A stretch of DNA of 46,192 bases from assembly GCA_035628995.1 (NCBI GenBank), contig DASPIR010000025.1, forward strand, positions 1 through 46,192. The letters run 5' to 3'. The notes beneath the pieces were generated by a model. The model ran no database searches, had not been told where the DNA came from, and saw only the letters and a list, made by a program, of their open reading frames with translations. Shown here piece after piece: positions 6,404 through 15,426 of this stretch. The position numbers and the translations under genes are program-made. Every line of letters starts with the position of its first letter. Position 1 is the stretch's first letter. This DNA comes from Clostridia bacterium (GTDB taxonomy: Bacteria; Bacillota; Clostridia; Lutisporales; Lutisporaceae).

Positions 6404-8173
6404 CTATCTAAGTTTTATAAACTTCTCAATGTCTTTTCTTATAAGCTCTAGTGAGCTTCTCCAGAAGTCCACCTTTCTTACATCGATATTCATGACCTTT
6501 GCCACATCGACAATATTCATCTTGCCAGTCACAGACAGCATCTTATCGTAATCTTTCACAAATTCCTTGCCGCGTTTCAGGTACTCGGCATACAAGCCCT
6601 TTGAGAAGAGCAGTCCGAAGGCATAGGGGAAGTTGTAGAAGTTGAAGTCCGCATTGTAATAATGAGGCTTGCAAAGCCACATATACGGGTGCAGCCAATC
6701 ATGATCGAGTCCATTGCCGTATGCTTCTTTCTGTGCGTTCAGCATGATTTCCTTCAATTGGTTCACTGAAAGCGAGCCTGATTCCCTTCTCTTGAATACT
6801 TCACTTTCAAAAATGTATCTGCTCAAAATATCCACAATGACCTGCGCTGAATCTGATATATCATTTTCCAGTATAGAGAAAGTCTCTTCCTCATTTGCTG
6901 TTTTTAATGCCGCTTCCTTTACAATAGTCTCACAGAATATCGAGGCTGTCTCTGCTATAGGCATTGGATAATCTGAATTAAGAAATGCCTCCTTCATCAG
7001 ACATGCTCCATGGTATCCGTGGCCTAGCTCATGGGCTAAGGTGGTCACATTGCTGAAGCTTCCATCAAAGTTTGAGAGTATCCTGCTCTCCCCTATTGCA
7101 TGAAGATTTTCGCAGAAAGCCCCTCCACGCTTACCCTCTCTTGGCTCCGCGTCAATCCACCTTTTATCAAAAGCATTGGCCGCAAAGTCCGCCAGAGAGT
7201 CGCTGAAGGTCCTGAAGTTGGCAACTATATAGTCTCTGGCTTCCTTATAGCTGAACTGCATATCCACATCCCCCATGGGCGCAAACATATCGTAGAAAGG
7301 CAGTCCCTTCTTATAGCCCATAAGCTCCGCTTTCTTCCTGAAGTATCTGTGGAAGTCCGGCAGACTTTCACGCATTGCGGTAAGCATTGCTTCCAGCGTT
7401 TCCATATCCATCCTTGCATCCAAAACTGTCTTTTCCAGAGGAGACTTGTAGCCCTTCATTTTGGATACAGTAATTACTTCGCCTTTTATTCCATTAAGAC
7501 ACGCCGCTACTGACTCGTCGACCTTGAGATAAGTCTTAAGCTCTGCTTCATAAGCTGTCTTTCTGAGCTTGGCATCCTTATTATATGCCATATTCCTGAC
7601 TACTGGCAGTGGAAGCTGCTTTGCCTCCCCGTCAATTGTTATATCCACAAGAAGTGTTGAAGTTAAAAGCTCCTGGAGCTTTTCCCATGCAGCAGAGCCA
7701 GTTGTCTGCATTTTTGAAATCAGCACTTCTTCCTTGTCGCTTAAAAGGTATTTGCTTTTTTTCAGGCTTTCACGGAAATAGAACTGGAACTCGCTCAGGT
7801 AGCTGTCAGACTTGATAAGCTCATCTATATTACTTATGCTTCCAAGCCACTTTTCAAAGTTTACCTGGGGTTTTGTAAGCTCTGTAGCTCTTTCCTCCAA
7901 ATTTTCAACTACTTTCAAAGCCTTCTCATTCTTAGCTTCAACACTCATAGTGAGCTGTGCAAAGCTGTAAAGACGGGTATAAAGCAGATAGAACTCATTA
8001 AGAGTCTTAACATACTTCTTCATCTTATGGACTGCATTTGTAGAATCCTTAAGATTGCTTTCTGCCCACTCCTTTATACTTTCGATTTCTTTCACACACT
8101 TCTCATAGTCTTTTTTAAACTTTTCGGACTCAAAGGATTTGTATAGTTCATCCAAACTCCATCTCTGATTCAT
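6404..8173 (-). CDS. pepF: oligoendopeptidase F (peptidase M3B)
   Basis: This zinc metallopeptidase of family M3 cleaves oligopeptides in the cytoplasm. The catalytic motif HELGHGYH lies near residue 381, followed about 25 residues later by the third zinc-ligand region (IAETASIFCETI). The length of 589 aa matches PepF enzymes (about 600). I choose the ATG at 8173 because GTGGAGGT lies 7 nt upstream; a longer start at 8191 would overlap that site. The telA-like gene ends 31 bp upstream in the same direction, so the two probably form an operon. No signal peptide is seen. Confidence 0.94.
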   Translation of the reverse strand: MNQRWSLDELYKSFESEKFKKDYEKCVKEIESIKEWAESNLKDSTNAVHKMKKYVKTLNEFYLLYTRLYSFAQLTMSVEAKNEKALKVVENLEERATELTKPQVNFEKWLGSISNIDELIKSDSYLSEFQFYFRESLKKSKYLLSDKEEVLISKMQTTGSAAWEKLQELLTSTLLVDITIDGEAKQLPLPVVRNMAYNKDAKLRKTAYEAELKTYLKVDESVAACLNGIKGEVITVSKMKGYKSPLEKTVLDARMDMETLEAMLTAMRESLPDFHRYFRKKAELMGYKKGLPFYDMFAPMGDVDMQFSYKEARDYIVANFRTFSDSLADFAANAFDKRWIDAEPREGKRGGAFCENLHAIGESRILSNFDGSFSNVTTLAHELGHGYHGACLMKEAFLNSDYPMPIAETASIFCETIVKEAALKTANEEETFSILENDISDSAQVIVDILSRYIFESEVFKRRESGSLSVNQLKEIMLNAQKEAYGNGLDHDWLHPYMWLCKPHYYNADFNFYNFPYAFGLLFSKGLYAEYLKRGKEFVKDYDKMLSVTGKMNIVDVAKVMNIDVRKVDFWRSSLELIRKDIEKFIKLR

Positions 8174-8204
8174 CGGGTAACCTCCACTCATTTCTTTTTA
8201 TGTA

Positions 8205-9293
8205 TTATGCATTACCAATAAGCTTCTGCTTGAGCTCCTTTTCTATTGTGACAAGCTCAGCTTCAGCCTGCTGTCTCTTGAGTCTGCCTTCCTTCTGGAT
8301 GTTAAGAGTCTCATCAATTGTAGCAATAAGATCCACATTTACCTTCTTCAGAGTTTCTATATCCACCACTCCGCGTTCTGTTTCCCTCGCCAGGTCAATT
8401 GAGCCAGTCTTCAGCATCTCTGCATTCTTTAACAACAGGGTATTGGTAGTATCAGTCACTTCCTTCTGCACTGCCAAAGCATTCTTCTGCTTAAGAAGGC
8501 TTATTGCAATAACAATCTGGTTTTTCCACAGGGGTATGGTATTTAATATAGAGCTCTGTATCTTTTCCACCAGCACCTGGTTGTTGTTCTGAATAAGCCT
8601 TATCTGCGGAGCTGTCTGCAGGGATACCATCCTGCTGAGCTTCAGATCATGTATCTTCTTCTCAAACCTGTTTGCCATCTGTATAAGGTCGTTCAGCTTC
8701 TGAGCATCTACAGGGTCGTTGGTTTCCTTCACCTTCGCCTGCATTTCGGGGATTATCTTTTCGCTTATTTCCTTAAGCTTCAAGGTTCCTGCCATTATGT
8801 AATAGTTGAGATTGCCGAGGTATTCAAGGTTTTTCTCAAAAAGGTAGTCCAGCAGTGTAATATCCTTCAGAAGCTGCATCTTTGACTTGTCAAGCTCATC
8901 AACAATCTTCTCTATCTCGGTGCTTAGCTTCTGATATCTTGCTGCAAACTTCTGAGTGCTGTTCACAAGGGACCCGATAAACGGGAATTTTGACATGAAG
9001 CTTTTCCCAGAGCTCACTCCGTCAACATCCAGCTCCTTTACCTTCAGCATAAGGTCAGTGAGTATGTCGCCTACATAGCCGCCATCCTTTGATCTTACCT
9101 CGCTTACAACATTATCAGCAAAGCCTGCAATCTGGCTTTGGGCTCCCACCCCGTACTGAAGTATGAACTGGGAATCCTCCAAATTAATGGTCTTCATTAT
9201 TTCTTCCAGCCTTTGCCTCTGCTCAACCGTAAGCTTGGAAATTTCAACTTCCTCCAGCTTGGTTTCCACAGCTTTATATTTTTCAGTTTCCAT
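8205..9293 (-). CDS. TelA/KlaA family protein (toxic anion resistance)
   Basis: This 362-aa, strongly helical and charged protein belongs to the TelA family, named for tellurite resistance and often found with stress (Ter-type) genes. The biochemical role is unsettled. Recognisable features are the conserved centre (MAGTLKLKEISEKIIPEM, MANRFEKKIHDLKLSR, APQIRLIQNNNQVLVEKIQSS) and the long coiled coil to the C-terminus. The start ATG at 9293 follows GGAGGAGGAG; a GTG two codons earlier is less likely. It is transcribed before pepF. No ter genes lie nearby, so a role in tellurite resistance should not be assumed. Confidence 0.88.
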   Translation of the reverse strand: METEKYKAVETKLEEVEISKLTVEQRQRLEEIMKTINLEDSQFILQYGVGAQSQIAGFADNVVSEVRSKDGGYVGDILTDLMLKVKELDVDGVSSGKSFMSKFPFIGSLVNSTQKFAARYQKLSTEIEKIVDELDKSKMQLLKDITLLDYLFEKNLEYLGNLNYYIMAGTLKLKEISEKIIPEMQAKVKETNDPVDAQKLNDLIQMANRFEKKIHDLKLSRMVSLQTAPQIRLIQNNNQVLVEKIQSSILNTIPLWKNQIVIAISLLKQKNALAVQKEVTDTTNTLLLKNAEMLKTGSIDLARETERGVVDIETLKKVNVDLIATIDETLNIQKEGRLKRQQAEAELVTIEKELKQKLIGNA

Positions 9294-9481
9294 AAGCACT
9301 CCTCCTCCGTATGATTATATATACGTAAATTTGCAATTTTCTACTAACGGAATATAATATCATTTTATCATTATTTTCTCAAAAATGTATACGCAATATC
9401 AATTTAACTTCCATTTTATGTACAATCAGCCTCCGGTGTAATATAATTACTTATATCGTACATCCGAGAGGAGATGCTAAA

Positions 9482-10348
9482 ATGATTGCTTATAGAAAGC
9501 TGACACATGAGGATTATAATGATATAGTTGATATTTGCAGGGATATTTGGGAAGGTACCGATTATCTGCCTGAGCTTTTCCATGCATGGGTTGATGATAA
9601 AGGCTTGTTTTTAGGAGCTGTAGACACTGATACTAATAAGGTCATCGGAACGGACAAATATTCGGTGCTTTACGACGGCACAGGCTGGCTTGAAGGTTTG
9701 AGAACCCATAAGGATTACCGTGGAAAGGGAATAGGAAAAGAGCTTGCCTTGAGAGTGTTCAAAGAGGCTTTGGATGACCTTGGCGGGGACAAGATAAATA
9801 AAATTGCCTTTGCTACCCACATTTCCTCTGTTGAGAGCATCAGCATGATGAAAAAGCTGGGCTTCAAGCTTGAGCAGGAATACATATTTGTACAGAAGAA
9901 CTATGAGGATGTGAAGGATACTCCGAGCAGCAAGGACTTCTCCATAGAAAGCTGGGAACCTACTTATGAGGAATTTAAAGAGCTTCCTTATATTAAAAGA
10001 AGAAATGGCATACTGCCCTTTGCTTTTTACTTCCAGATGCCCACTCCCGAACTATATAAAGAGCTGGTTGCGGATAAATGCTTCATATCAGTAAACGGTT
10101 ATAGGGGAATGCTCAAATTGAAAGGCGAGCCTCACTTCATAGTATTTGATGAGAGCATTGAGGGCATAAATGCTTTTATGGATTACTCATTACTGATGTT
10201 TAAGGACAAATGCCCCTCTCCGCCTCTGACCTCAGTCATGCCAGAGGACTCGGAGCTGATTGAGTTGTTAAAAGCTGCTGGATTTGGCACAATGGCATCC
10301 TGGTCTTGTGATTATCTCTATTTTATATATTCAAGCAACAGGGCATAG
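9482..10348 (+). CDS. GNAT family N-acetyltransferase
   Basis: The N-terminal 140 residues are a GNAT domain. They include the acetyl-CoA pyrophosphate-binding loop RGKGIGKELALR (after LRTHKDY) and a C-terminal MMKKLGFKLEQEYIF strand. A further 145 residues form an accessory region of unknown function (IKRRNGILPFAFYFQMP and onward), as in two-part GNAT proteins of Firmicutes. The ATG at 9482 follows GAGAGGAGATG. It is divergent from the TelA-like gene and has its own terminator. The substrate cannot be predicted. Confidence 0.88.
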   Translation: MIAYRKLTHEDYNDIVDICRDIWEGTDYLPELFHAWVDDKGLFLGAVDTDTNKVIGTDKYSVLYDGTGWLEGLRTHKDYRGKGIGKELALRVFKEALDDLGGDKINKIAFATHISSVESISMMKKLGFKLEQEYIFVQKNYEDVKDTPSSKDFSIESWEPTYEEFKELPYIKRRNGILPFAFYFQMPTPELYKELVADKCFISVNGYRGMLKLKGEPHFIVFDESIEGINAFMDYSLLMFKDKCPSPPLTSVMPEDSELIELLKAAGFGTMASWSCDYLYFIYSSNRA

Positions 10349-10357
10349 CACCTATGA

Positions 10358-10386
10358 AGCGCATACAAATGTATGTGCTTTTTTGT
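10358..10386 (+). terminator. Rho-independent terminator after the GNAT gene
   Basis: A 10-bp stem (AGCGCATACA/TGTATGTGCT, one G-U, two-base loop) is followed by TTTTTTG, 10 bp after the stop codon. Confidence 0.8.
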
Positions 10387-10466
10387 ATGCAAAATATGTG
10401 AAAAATCAGCGAAATATGATAACATATTTATATAATTATGTTAAATAAAAGAAATGAGGACTTCCT

Positions 10467-13400
10467 ATGATTCATTCTTTTTTCGATAAGTCATTTAAAG
10501 CCATTTTACTTTTGGCTTTGATTTCATCTGCATTCATTCTGCCGCTTTTTATAATGGTCCAGCCACCTCACCCCACTGCGGTTTCCGAAGTCTGGCAGTA
10601 CCGTTATGGAGATTCCGAGAAAAATGCTCAAGGTATTCCTCTATGGGTTTACGACAAAAATGAGGATCCGAGCTGGAAGTCCTTTTCTTACCCCGGCCAG
10701 CCACCAGTCAAACCTGACACAGGTGATGTATGGCTTCGCACTCAGCTTCCTGCCAAGGATTGGGAAATTCCACGCATAATGTTCACAACCAATGACCAGC
10801 TCTTCGAGGTCTATTTGGAGGACAAGCTGATTTATAAGTTTGGGAACATAGAGCAGCATGATGACCGGATTGCTCCCGGATCTCCCTGGCATATAATAAA
10901 ACTTCCTGAAGACTATCATGGCAAAACAATATTCTTAAGGATGCATACCCCCTTTAATAGAAACCTTGGGCTTGTAAGAAGGTTTGAAATTGGGTCGGAA
11001 AACGAGCATTACTCTTATCTTGTAGCTAATGAAATTGATAATTTGCTGCTGACAACACTTTTCACCTTCCTTGGCTTCAGCCTGGTATTCATATATATGC
11101 TGAGGAGAAGTGTCAACTACGAGTTCCCTGCACTGGGCTTGTTCTCCATAAGTATTGGTGTCTGGCTGCTTGCAGAGACCAACTTCAAACAGTTGTTCCT
11201 GGACGCCCCCAGATTTTGGCTTTACGTAGCCTTTCTGTCCTTCTATCTTATGCCGGTAGGTTTTATGATATTTGTGGAAAGAGTGTTTTCCCCCGGCAAT
11301 ATTTATATGAAGATGATGTGGAGGCTCAATACATTCTTTGCTGCAGTCACTCTTTTACTGGATGTAACCAGGATGGTTCCTTTCATATTCACGCTTCAGG
11401 CTTTTTATATAGTACTTTTTCTAAGCGCCATAACTATTTTTGTTACCATTGCTAAGGCTGCAAAGGCCAACAGCTATGAGACAAAGGTTTTCCTATGGGG
11501 TTTCACACTGTTTTTGCTGTTTGGTTTTTATGACATATTAGGAATGTACTTTAGAATCGTGCCTTGGTCTCAGTACATTATACCCTATGGAATGTTCATA
11601 TTCCTGCTTTCCATGATATATATACTAGGCCGGAGGTTCACAGAGGTATATGACAAGCTGAAGGTGTACTCCGAGGATATCAAAGCCAAAAACGAAGCAC
11701 TTCATCATGCATATGAGGAAGTTAATGAGTCAAAGGATAAGCTGTCGGAATGGAATAGAGGTCTGGAGCAGACTATTCAAAAGAGAACCGCTTCGGTAAG
11801 AAACCTTCTGGATCATGCAGGTCAAGGCTTCCTGACTTTTGGAGCAGACCTTGCGGTAGGAGCGGAGTTCAGCTCAGAATGCTATAATATTTTCGGCTGC
11901 AATATCAATGGCATGACCTTTCCCGAGCTAATATACCCTGATAATGCTGAAGAAAGGGACTTTCTAAAAGCTCTTATCGGGAAAATACTTGAAAAAGAGG
12001 ATGATGCTCAGAGGAGTATATATATTACTCTCCTACCCGAGGAAGTATCCTTTGGCAGTAAATGCATCCAAATAAGCTATAAAATAATAACAGATAAGGA
12101 CTTAGACATCTCCGAGATGTTCATGGTCATCCTGACCGATATCACATATAAGCGCATGCTGGAGGATAAGGTGGAGCAGGAGCGCAATGTTCTAAAGATG
12201 GTGGTAAAGGTAGTTACCAGCTATAACGATTTCCTGGAAACCATCAAGGATTATAAGGAGTTCTGCAGATCCACGCTTCCCTATCTCTTGGACTGCAAGC
12301 AGCCTTTTGATGAGGTTGTTTACGAAATTTGCCGTACAATCCATACCTTTAAAGGTACTTTTAGTTTGTTTGATATGTCAAATATCATTGTAAAGCTTCA
12401 TGGCTTTGAAACGGAAATATCGAATCTCAAGGACAATAAGGCTCCATCCAGCATGGATAGGCTGAAGGAGTATGTTTCAGAGCAAGATACTGAAAGCTGG
12501 CTTGAAAATGATATTAATATACTAAAAAATATATTGGGCGACCAATTCTTAAATAAGGAAGATACAATTGTTATTGAGAAGAGCAGACTGTTGTCAATAG
12601 AGGAGAAGATGCTCCTAATGCTCCCCTCGGCTGAATGCAGGCTGCTCCTACCCGATATCAGGAAGCTCAGGCAAAAACCTTTCAAAGAGGTTCTCAGCGG
12701 GATGTCCGACTATGCTCAAAAGCTAGCTGACAGACTGGATAAGATGATGAATCCTGTTGAGATTGATTCAGATAGTATACTTGTTGACATGGATAGATAT
12801 CAAGGTTTTTCAAAAGTTCTAATCCATGTTTTCAGAAATATTATTGACCACGGACTGGAAACGCCGGATGAAAGACTGGAGCTGGGCAAACCAGAATACT
12901 GCAATATACATTGTGAGATAAAGCTTGTTGATAATAATATCAGCTTAATAATATCTGATGATGGAAGAGGCTTCGACTTTAAGAAAATCAGACAAAAGAT
13001 TATTGATCGGGGAATTCTAGCGGAAGAAATAGCGTGCAGCCTTGCGGATAGTGAAACTGTCAGACTGATGATAGATAACCATATCTCAACCAAGGATGAT
13101 ATAACATACACCTCAGGTAGAGGATTGGGTTTATCGGCAGTAAAGGAAGAAACGGAAAAACTGGGAGGAACCTTCAGAATAGATGCTCACAGCGGGAATG
13201 GTACACGCTTCTTATTCCAGCTCCCTTATGAAGCAGCAATTGAAGTGCCAAATTTGTCTGCTGCCGCAATAATGGATCCCTTGGTCGAAACAGCGAAGGA
13301 TTTCATGATCAATGAGTTGAAATGTGAGAACATTAGGTCATATAAAAACAGTTTCAGCAAGCTTGAAAGCATTTTACTCAAGGACTTCACTTGTTCTATC

Positions 13401-13766
13401 GGAATAAAGGGAATAGTATTTGGCAGATTTGTCTTTACAATGGATAGAAGGCTTGCAGAGAATCTCTTGGAGAATATTGTGATAGACGAATTGTCCAAGG
13501 AAGAAATTGATATTTATATCGAGGATGTAATTGCTGAGACCTCAAATATTATAGTTGGAAACTCCATAAAGAAATTCCCAGGGCTTGAAGATCTTATAGT
13601 TATCGAGCCGCCTATAGCCATAAGGCTTCCTGATGCAGTGATACGGTTTATAGATTCGACCGCTTGGAGCTGCAGAATCGAATCAGAGTACGGGAATATG
13701 AATATAAGCTTTATAGTGCCCTATGATAGCAGCTTTGAACCAAATGAAAATAAGGAACCTTCCTAG
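10467..13766 (+). CDS. membrane CheA-like histidine kinase with 7TM sensor, HPt and CheX-like domain
   Basis: This large (1099 aa) signalling protein has an unusual domain order. A membrane anchor (12-31) and an extracytoplasmic region (40-185) resembling 7TMR-DISM extracellular domains come first. About seven membrane helices (190-392) and a coiled coil (395-440) follow, then a PAS-like domain (445-560). Next is an HPt domain with the phospho-acceptor motif TIHTFKG (His626). The CheA-type ATPase has its N box at 791-796 (NIIDHGLE), G1 at 831-835 (DDGRG) and G2 at 883-888 (SGRGLG). The C-terminus (935-1090) has the CheC/CheX phosphatase signature, Glu1024 and Asn1027 in ETSNIIVGN. It probably phosphorylates a separate response regulator and may dephosphorylate it through the CheX part. 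No receiver gene is adjacent. The ATG at 10467 follows AATGAGGACTTCC, a modest ribosome site. Confidence 0.88.
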   Translation: MIHSFFDKSFKAILLLALISSAFILPLFIMVQPPHPTAVSEVWQYRYGDSEKNAQGIPLWVYDKNEDPSWKSFSYPGQPPVKPDTGDVWLRTQLPAKDWEIPRIMFTTNDQLFEVYLEDKLIYKFGNIEQHDDRIAPGSPWHIIKLPEDYHGKTIFLRMHTPFNRNLGLVRRFEIGSENEHYSYLVANEIDNLLLTTLFTFLGFSLVFIYMLRRSVNYEFPALGLFSISIGVWLLAETNFKQLFLDAPRFWLYVAFLSFYLMPVGFMIFVERVFSPGNIYMKMMWRLNTFFAAVTLLLDVTRMVPFIFTLQAFYIVLFLSAITIFVTIAKAAKANSYETKVFLWGFTLFLLFGFYDILGMYFRIVPWSQYIIPYGMFIFLLSMIYILGRRFTEVYDKLKVYSEDIKAKNEALHHAYEEVNESKDKLSEWNRGLEQTIQKRTASVRNLLDHAGQGFLTFGADLAVGAEFSSECYNIFGCNINGMTFPELIYPDNAEERDFLKALIGKILEKEDDAQRSIYITLLPEEVSFGSKCIQISYKIITDKDLDISEMFMVILTDITYKRMLEDKVEQERNVLKMVVKVVTSYNDFLETIKDYKEFCRSTLPYLLDCKQPFDEVVYEICRTIHTFKGTFSLFDMSNIIVKLHGFETEISNLKDNKAPSSMDRLKEYVSEQDTESWLENDINILKNILGDQFLNKEDTIVIEKSRLLSIEEKMLLMLPSAECRLLLPDIRKLRQKPFKEVLSGMSDYAQKLADRLDKMMNPVEIDSDSILVDMDRYQGFSKVLIHVFRNIIDHGLETPDERLELGKPEYCNIHCEIKLVDNNISLIISDDGRGFDFKKIRQKIIDRGILAEEIACSLADSETVRLMIDNHISTKDDITYTSGRGLGLSAVKEETEKLGGTFRIDAHSGNGTRFLFQLPYEAAIEVPNLSAAAIMDPLVETAKDFMINELKCENIRSYKNSFSKLESILLKDFTCSIGIKGIVFGRFVFTMDRRLAENLLENIVIDELSKEEIDIYIEDVIAETSNIIVGNSIKKFPGLEDLIVIEPPIAIRLPDAVIRFIDSTAWSCRIESEYGNMNISFIVPYDSSFEPNENKEPS

Positions 13767-13786
13767 TTAGGAAGGTTCCTTATTTT
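13747..13786. terminator. bidirectional terminator between convergent genes
   Basis: A 19-bp near-perfect stem (core AAGGAACCTTCCTA) with A-rich and T-rich flanks overlaps the stop codon of the kinase and faces the stop of the lipid kinase gene. It can serve both strands. Confidence 0.88.
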
Positions 13787-14665
13787 CTACGGCACGAATA
13801 CCTTTAGAAAGCGTTTCTTAACTTCTATATCCAAGGGGAGATTCGGCCCCCGCTCCCCGTCAATATCAGTCTCACAGCTTCCATCGCAGGCAATCATAAG
13901 CTTATCTGTATGAAAGTGATACAGATTTGGGTCTCCAATATGCTCTCCCCTTAATATTTTCAAAAATATAGAAAACATATTTGTGATATTGGTATTCTTT
14001 ATCGCGATGACATCCATAAGTCCGTCATCGATTTTTGCATGGGGTGCAAGTTTGTTGAAGCCCCCTGCAGAGCTGCCGTTTAATATCAGAAACAACAGGA
14101 AGCTGTCTTCAATTACATTACTTCCATACTGCAGTCTCATTTTAAATGGAGTAAACTTCGGTATTTCCTCTATACCCTTCATATAGTACGCCAATTTGCC
14201 AAGAGCATTTTTAAGGTTTGTATCGGTTTTATAAGCTACGTCCGTCAGCAGACCTGCACTGCATACATTTAAAAAGTAGCTGTCGTTAACTCTTCCGATA
14301 TCAACCTTTTTAATTTTTCCATTTTCTATAATATCGCAGCAAGCTTCAATGTCTCTGGGTATATTAATATGTGCGGCAAAATCATTGGCTGTTCCGAAAG
14401 GAAATATTCCAACCGGCAGGTCAAGCCTTCTGGATGCCATAATGTTTATGACACTGCTCAACGTACCATCACCACCGGAAATGCAAACAGCGTCATAATC
14501 TTCATGAATATCAAAGAATGCTTTTTCAAGAGTATTGATGTCGCTGCTTCTAAAGGGAACCATCATAAATCCGGATTTCTGGAATCTTTCAATCAGATAG
14601 TCCAGCTTATTCTTGAGAGTTCCATCTCCAGAGTAGGGATTATATATGAACTTCAGTTTTTTCAT
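13787..14665 (-). CDS. YegS/BmrU/DagK-family lipid kinase
   Basis: The 292-aa protein is a diacylglycerol-kinase-catalytic-domain enzyme that phosphorylates diacylglycerol or a related lipid at the membrane face. The family motifs are present: an opening KKLKFIYNPYSGDG, the nucleotide-binding GGDGTLSSVIN at about 80-90, and LPVGIFPFGTANDFA (GTxNDFA). Further on is the DGLMDV segment of the C-terminal domain, before the closing strands. The length matches the family (about 290-300). The ATG at 14665 follows GAGGTGAAAGC. It stands alone, with the shared terminator at its end. Confidence 0.92.
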   Translation of the reverse strand: MKKLKFIYNPYSGDGTLKNKLDYLIERFQKSGFMMVPFRSSDINTLEKAFFDIHEDYDAVCISGGDGTLSSVINIMASRRLDLPVGIFPFGTANDFAAHINIPRDIEACCDIIENGKIKKVDIGRVNDSYFLNVCSAGLLTDVAYKTDTNLKNALGKLAYYMKGIEEIPKFTPFKMRLQYGSNVIEDSFLLFLILNGSSAGGFNKLAPHAKIDDGLMDVIAIKNTNITNMFSIFLKILRGEHIGDPNLYHFHTDKLMIACDGSCETDIDGERGPNLPLDIEVKKRFLKVFVP

Positions 14666-14815
14666 GCTTTCACCTCATTAAACATCATTATAGCATTTAT
14701 AAAAGTATATTCTACTATTTTTTGTCATTTTCATCCTCTTTATGAAATAATAATTTATATATATCGGGAAAAACTAATTGCAGAACAAATTTTTAAATTT
14801 GAAAGGTAGGGAAAT

Positions 14816-14959
14816 ATGGAAAACCAAGAAAAACACAAAGGTACCTTTGAAAACAGCATTGCAACTCAGGAAGCGGACATAAAAAAAGCCCGTCTTGTCT
14901 CCAGTATTATGGAGAAAGCGGAGCAGGGTGATGAAGAAGAAAACAAAGGTAGAAGCTAA
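14816..14959 (+). CDS. small hypothetical protein, 47 aa
   Basis: A 47-codon frame starts at ATG 14816 with AGGTAGGG about 5 nt upstream and ends at TAA (14957-14959). The product begins MENQEKHKGTFENSIATQEA and is charged and probably helical, without membrane segments. I recognise no family. The ribosome site and the Lys/Glu-rich composition favour a real gene, but the short length leaves doubt. Confidence 0.45.
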   Translation: MENQEKHKGTFENSIATQEADIKKARLVSSIMEKAEQGDEEENKGRS

Positions 14960-15034
14960 ACTGCCTACCGGGTTCGAATCCGTGATATAAAAAAATCAGT
15001 GTCTTATTTAATACACTGATCATGAATTCTTTAA

Positions 15035-15127
15035 TGGCGGAGAAGGAGGGATTCGAACCCTCGCGCCAGTTTCCCGACCTACGCCCTTAGCAGGGGCGCC
15101 TCTTCGACCAAACTTGAGTACTTCTCC
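15035..15127 (-). tRNA. tRNA-Ser (anticodon GCU)
   Basis: A class II tRNA with long variable arm. The acceptor stem is GGAGAAG/CTTCTCC and the 3' CCA is encoded. The anticodon stem CGCCC/GGGCG holds the loop CTGCTAA, giving GCT, which reads AGC/AGU serine codons. The T loop is GGTTCGAATCC. It lies in the same direction as serS and another tRNA-Ser. Confidence 0.95.
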
Positions 15128-15162
15128 TTGGACTACTTCATTAAAATTATATGAAATTATTC

Positions 15163-15252
15163 TGGAGGAGAGAGAGGGATTCGAACCCTCGGACGCTTTA
15201 ACACGCCTCTGGTTTTCAAGACCAGCTCCATAAACCGCTCGAACATCTCTCC
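15163..15252 (-). tRNA. tRNA-Ser (anticodon UGA)
   Basis: A class II tRNA with acceptor stem GGAGAGA/TCTCTCC and encoded CCA. The anticodon stem CTGGT/ACCAG holds the loop CTTGAAA, giving TGA for UCN serine codons. It is not tRNA-Sec, which would need anticodon UCA and a longer acceptor arm. Both serine tRNA genes follow serS, a sensible clustering of enzyme and substrate. Confidence 0.95.
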
Positions 15253-15384
15253 TCGAGTGAACAATATCCATTATAACAAGATTATTTTTAAGTGTCAATA
15301 AACAAATGTTATGTTATATGGCAAATTAGTGTCAGTGATTCATTTATATGACAGCTTTATTTATATGCAGCTTTCAAGGTTGTT

Positions 15385-15415
15385 ATGCACGCCAAGCCAA
15401 CACTTGACGTGCATA
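15385..15415 (-). other. hairpin between serS and the tRNA-Ser genes
   Basis: A 12-bp imperfect stem (TATGCACG-CAAG against CTTG-CGTGCATA with one mismatch) lies just after the serS stop. There is no T run, so it may be a processing or stability element rather than a terminator. Confidence 0.5.
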
Positions 15416-15426
15416 GGATTTCACTG

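Noticed and set aside
14960-14990. T-loop-like sequence GGGTTCGAATCC suggesting another tRNA
   Set aside because: The flanking bases do not form a full T stem and no other tRNA arms are visible; at most a tRNA remnant.
15163-15252. tRNA-Sec candidate, given the in-frame UGA of hgcA
   Set aside because: The anticodon is UGA (serine UCN codons), not UCA, and the acceptor stem has 7 bp.
15020-15298. 92-codon minus-strand frame
   Set aside because: It runs through both tRNA-Ser genes and is explained by them.
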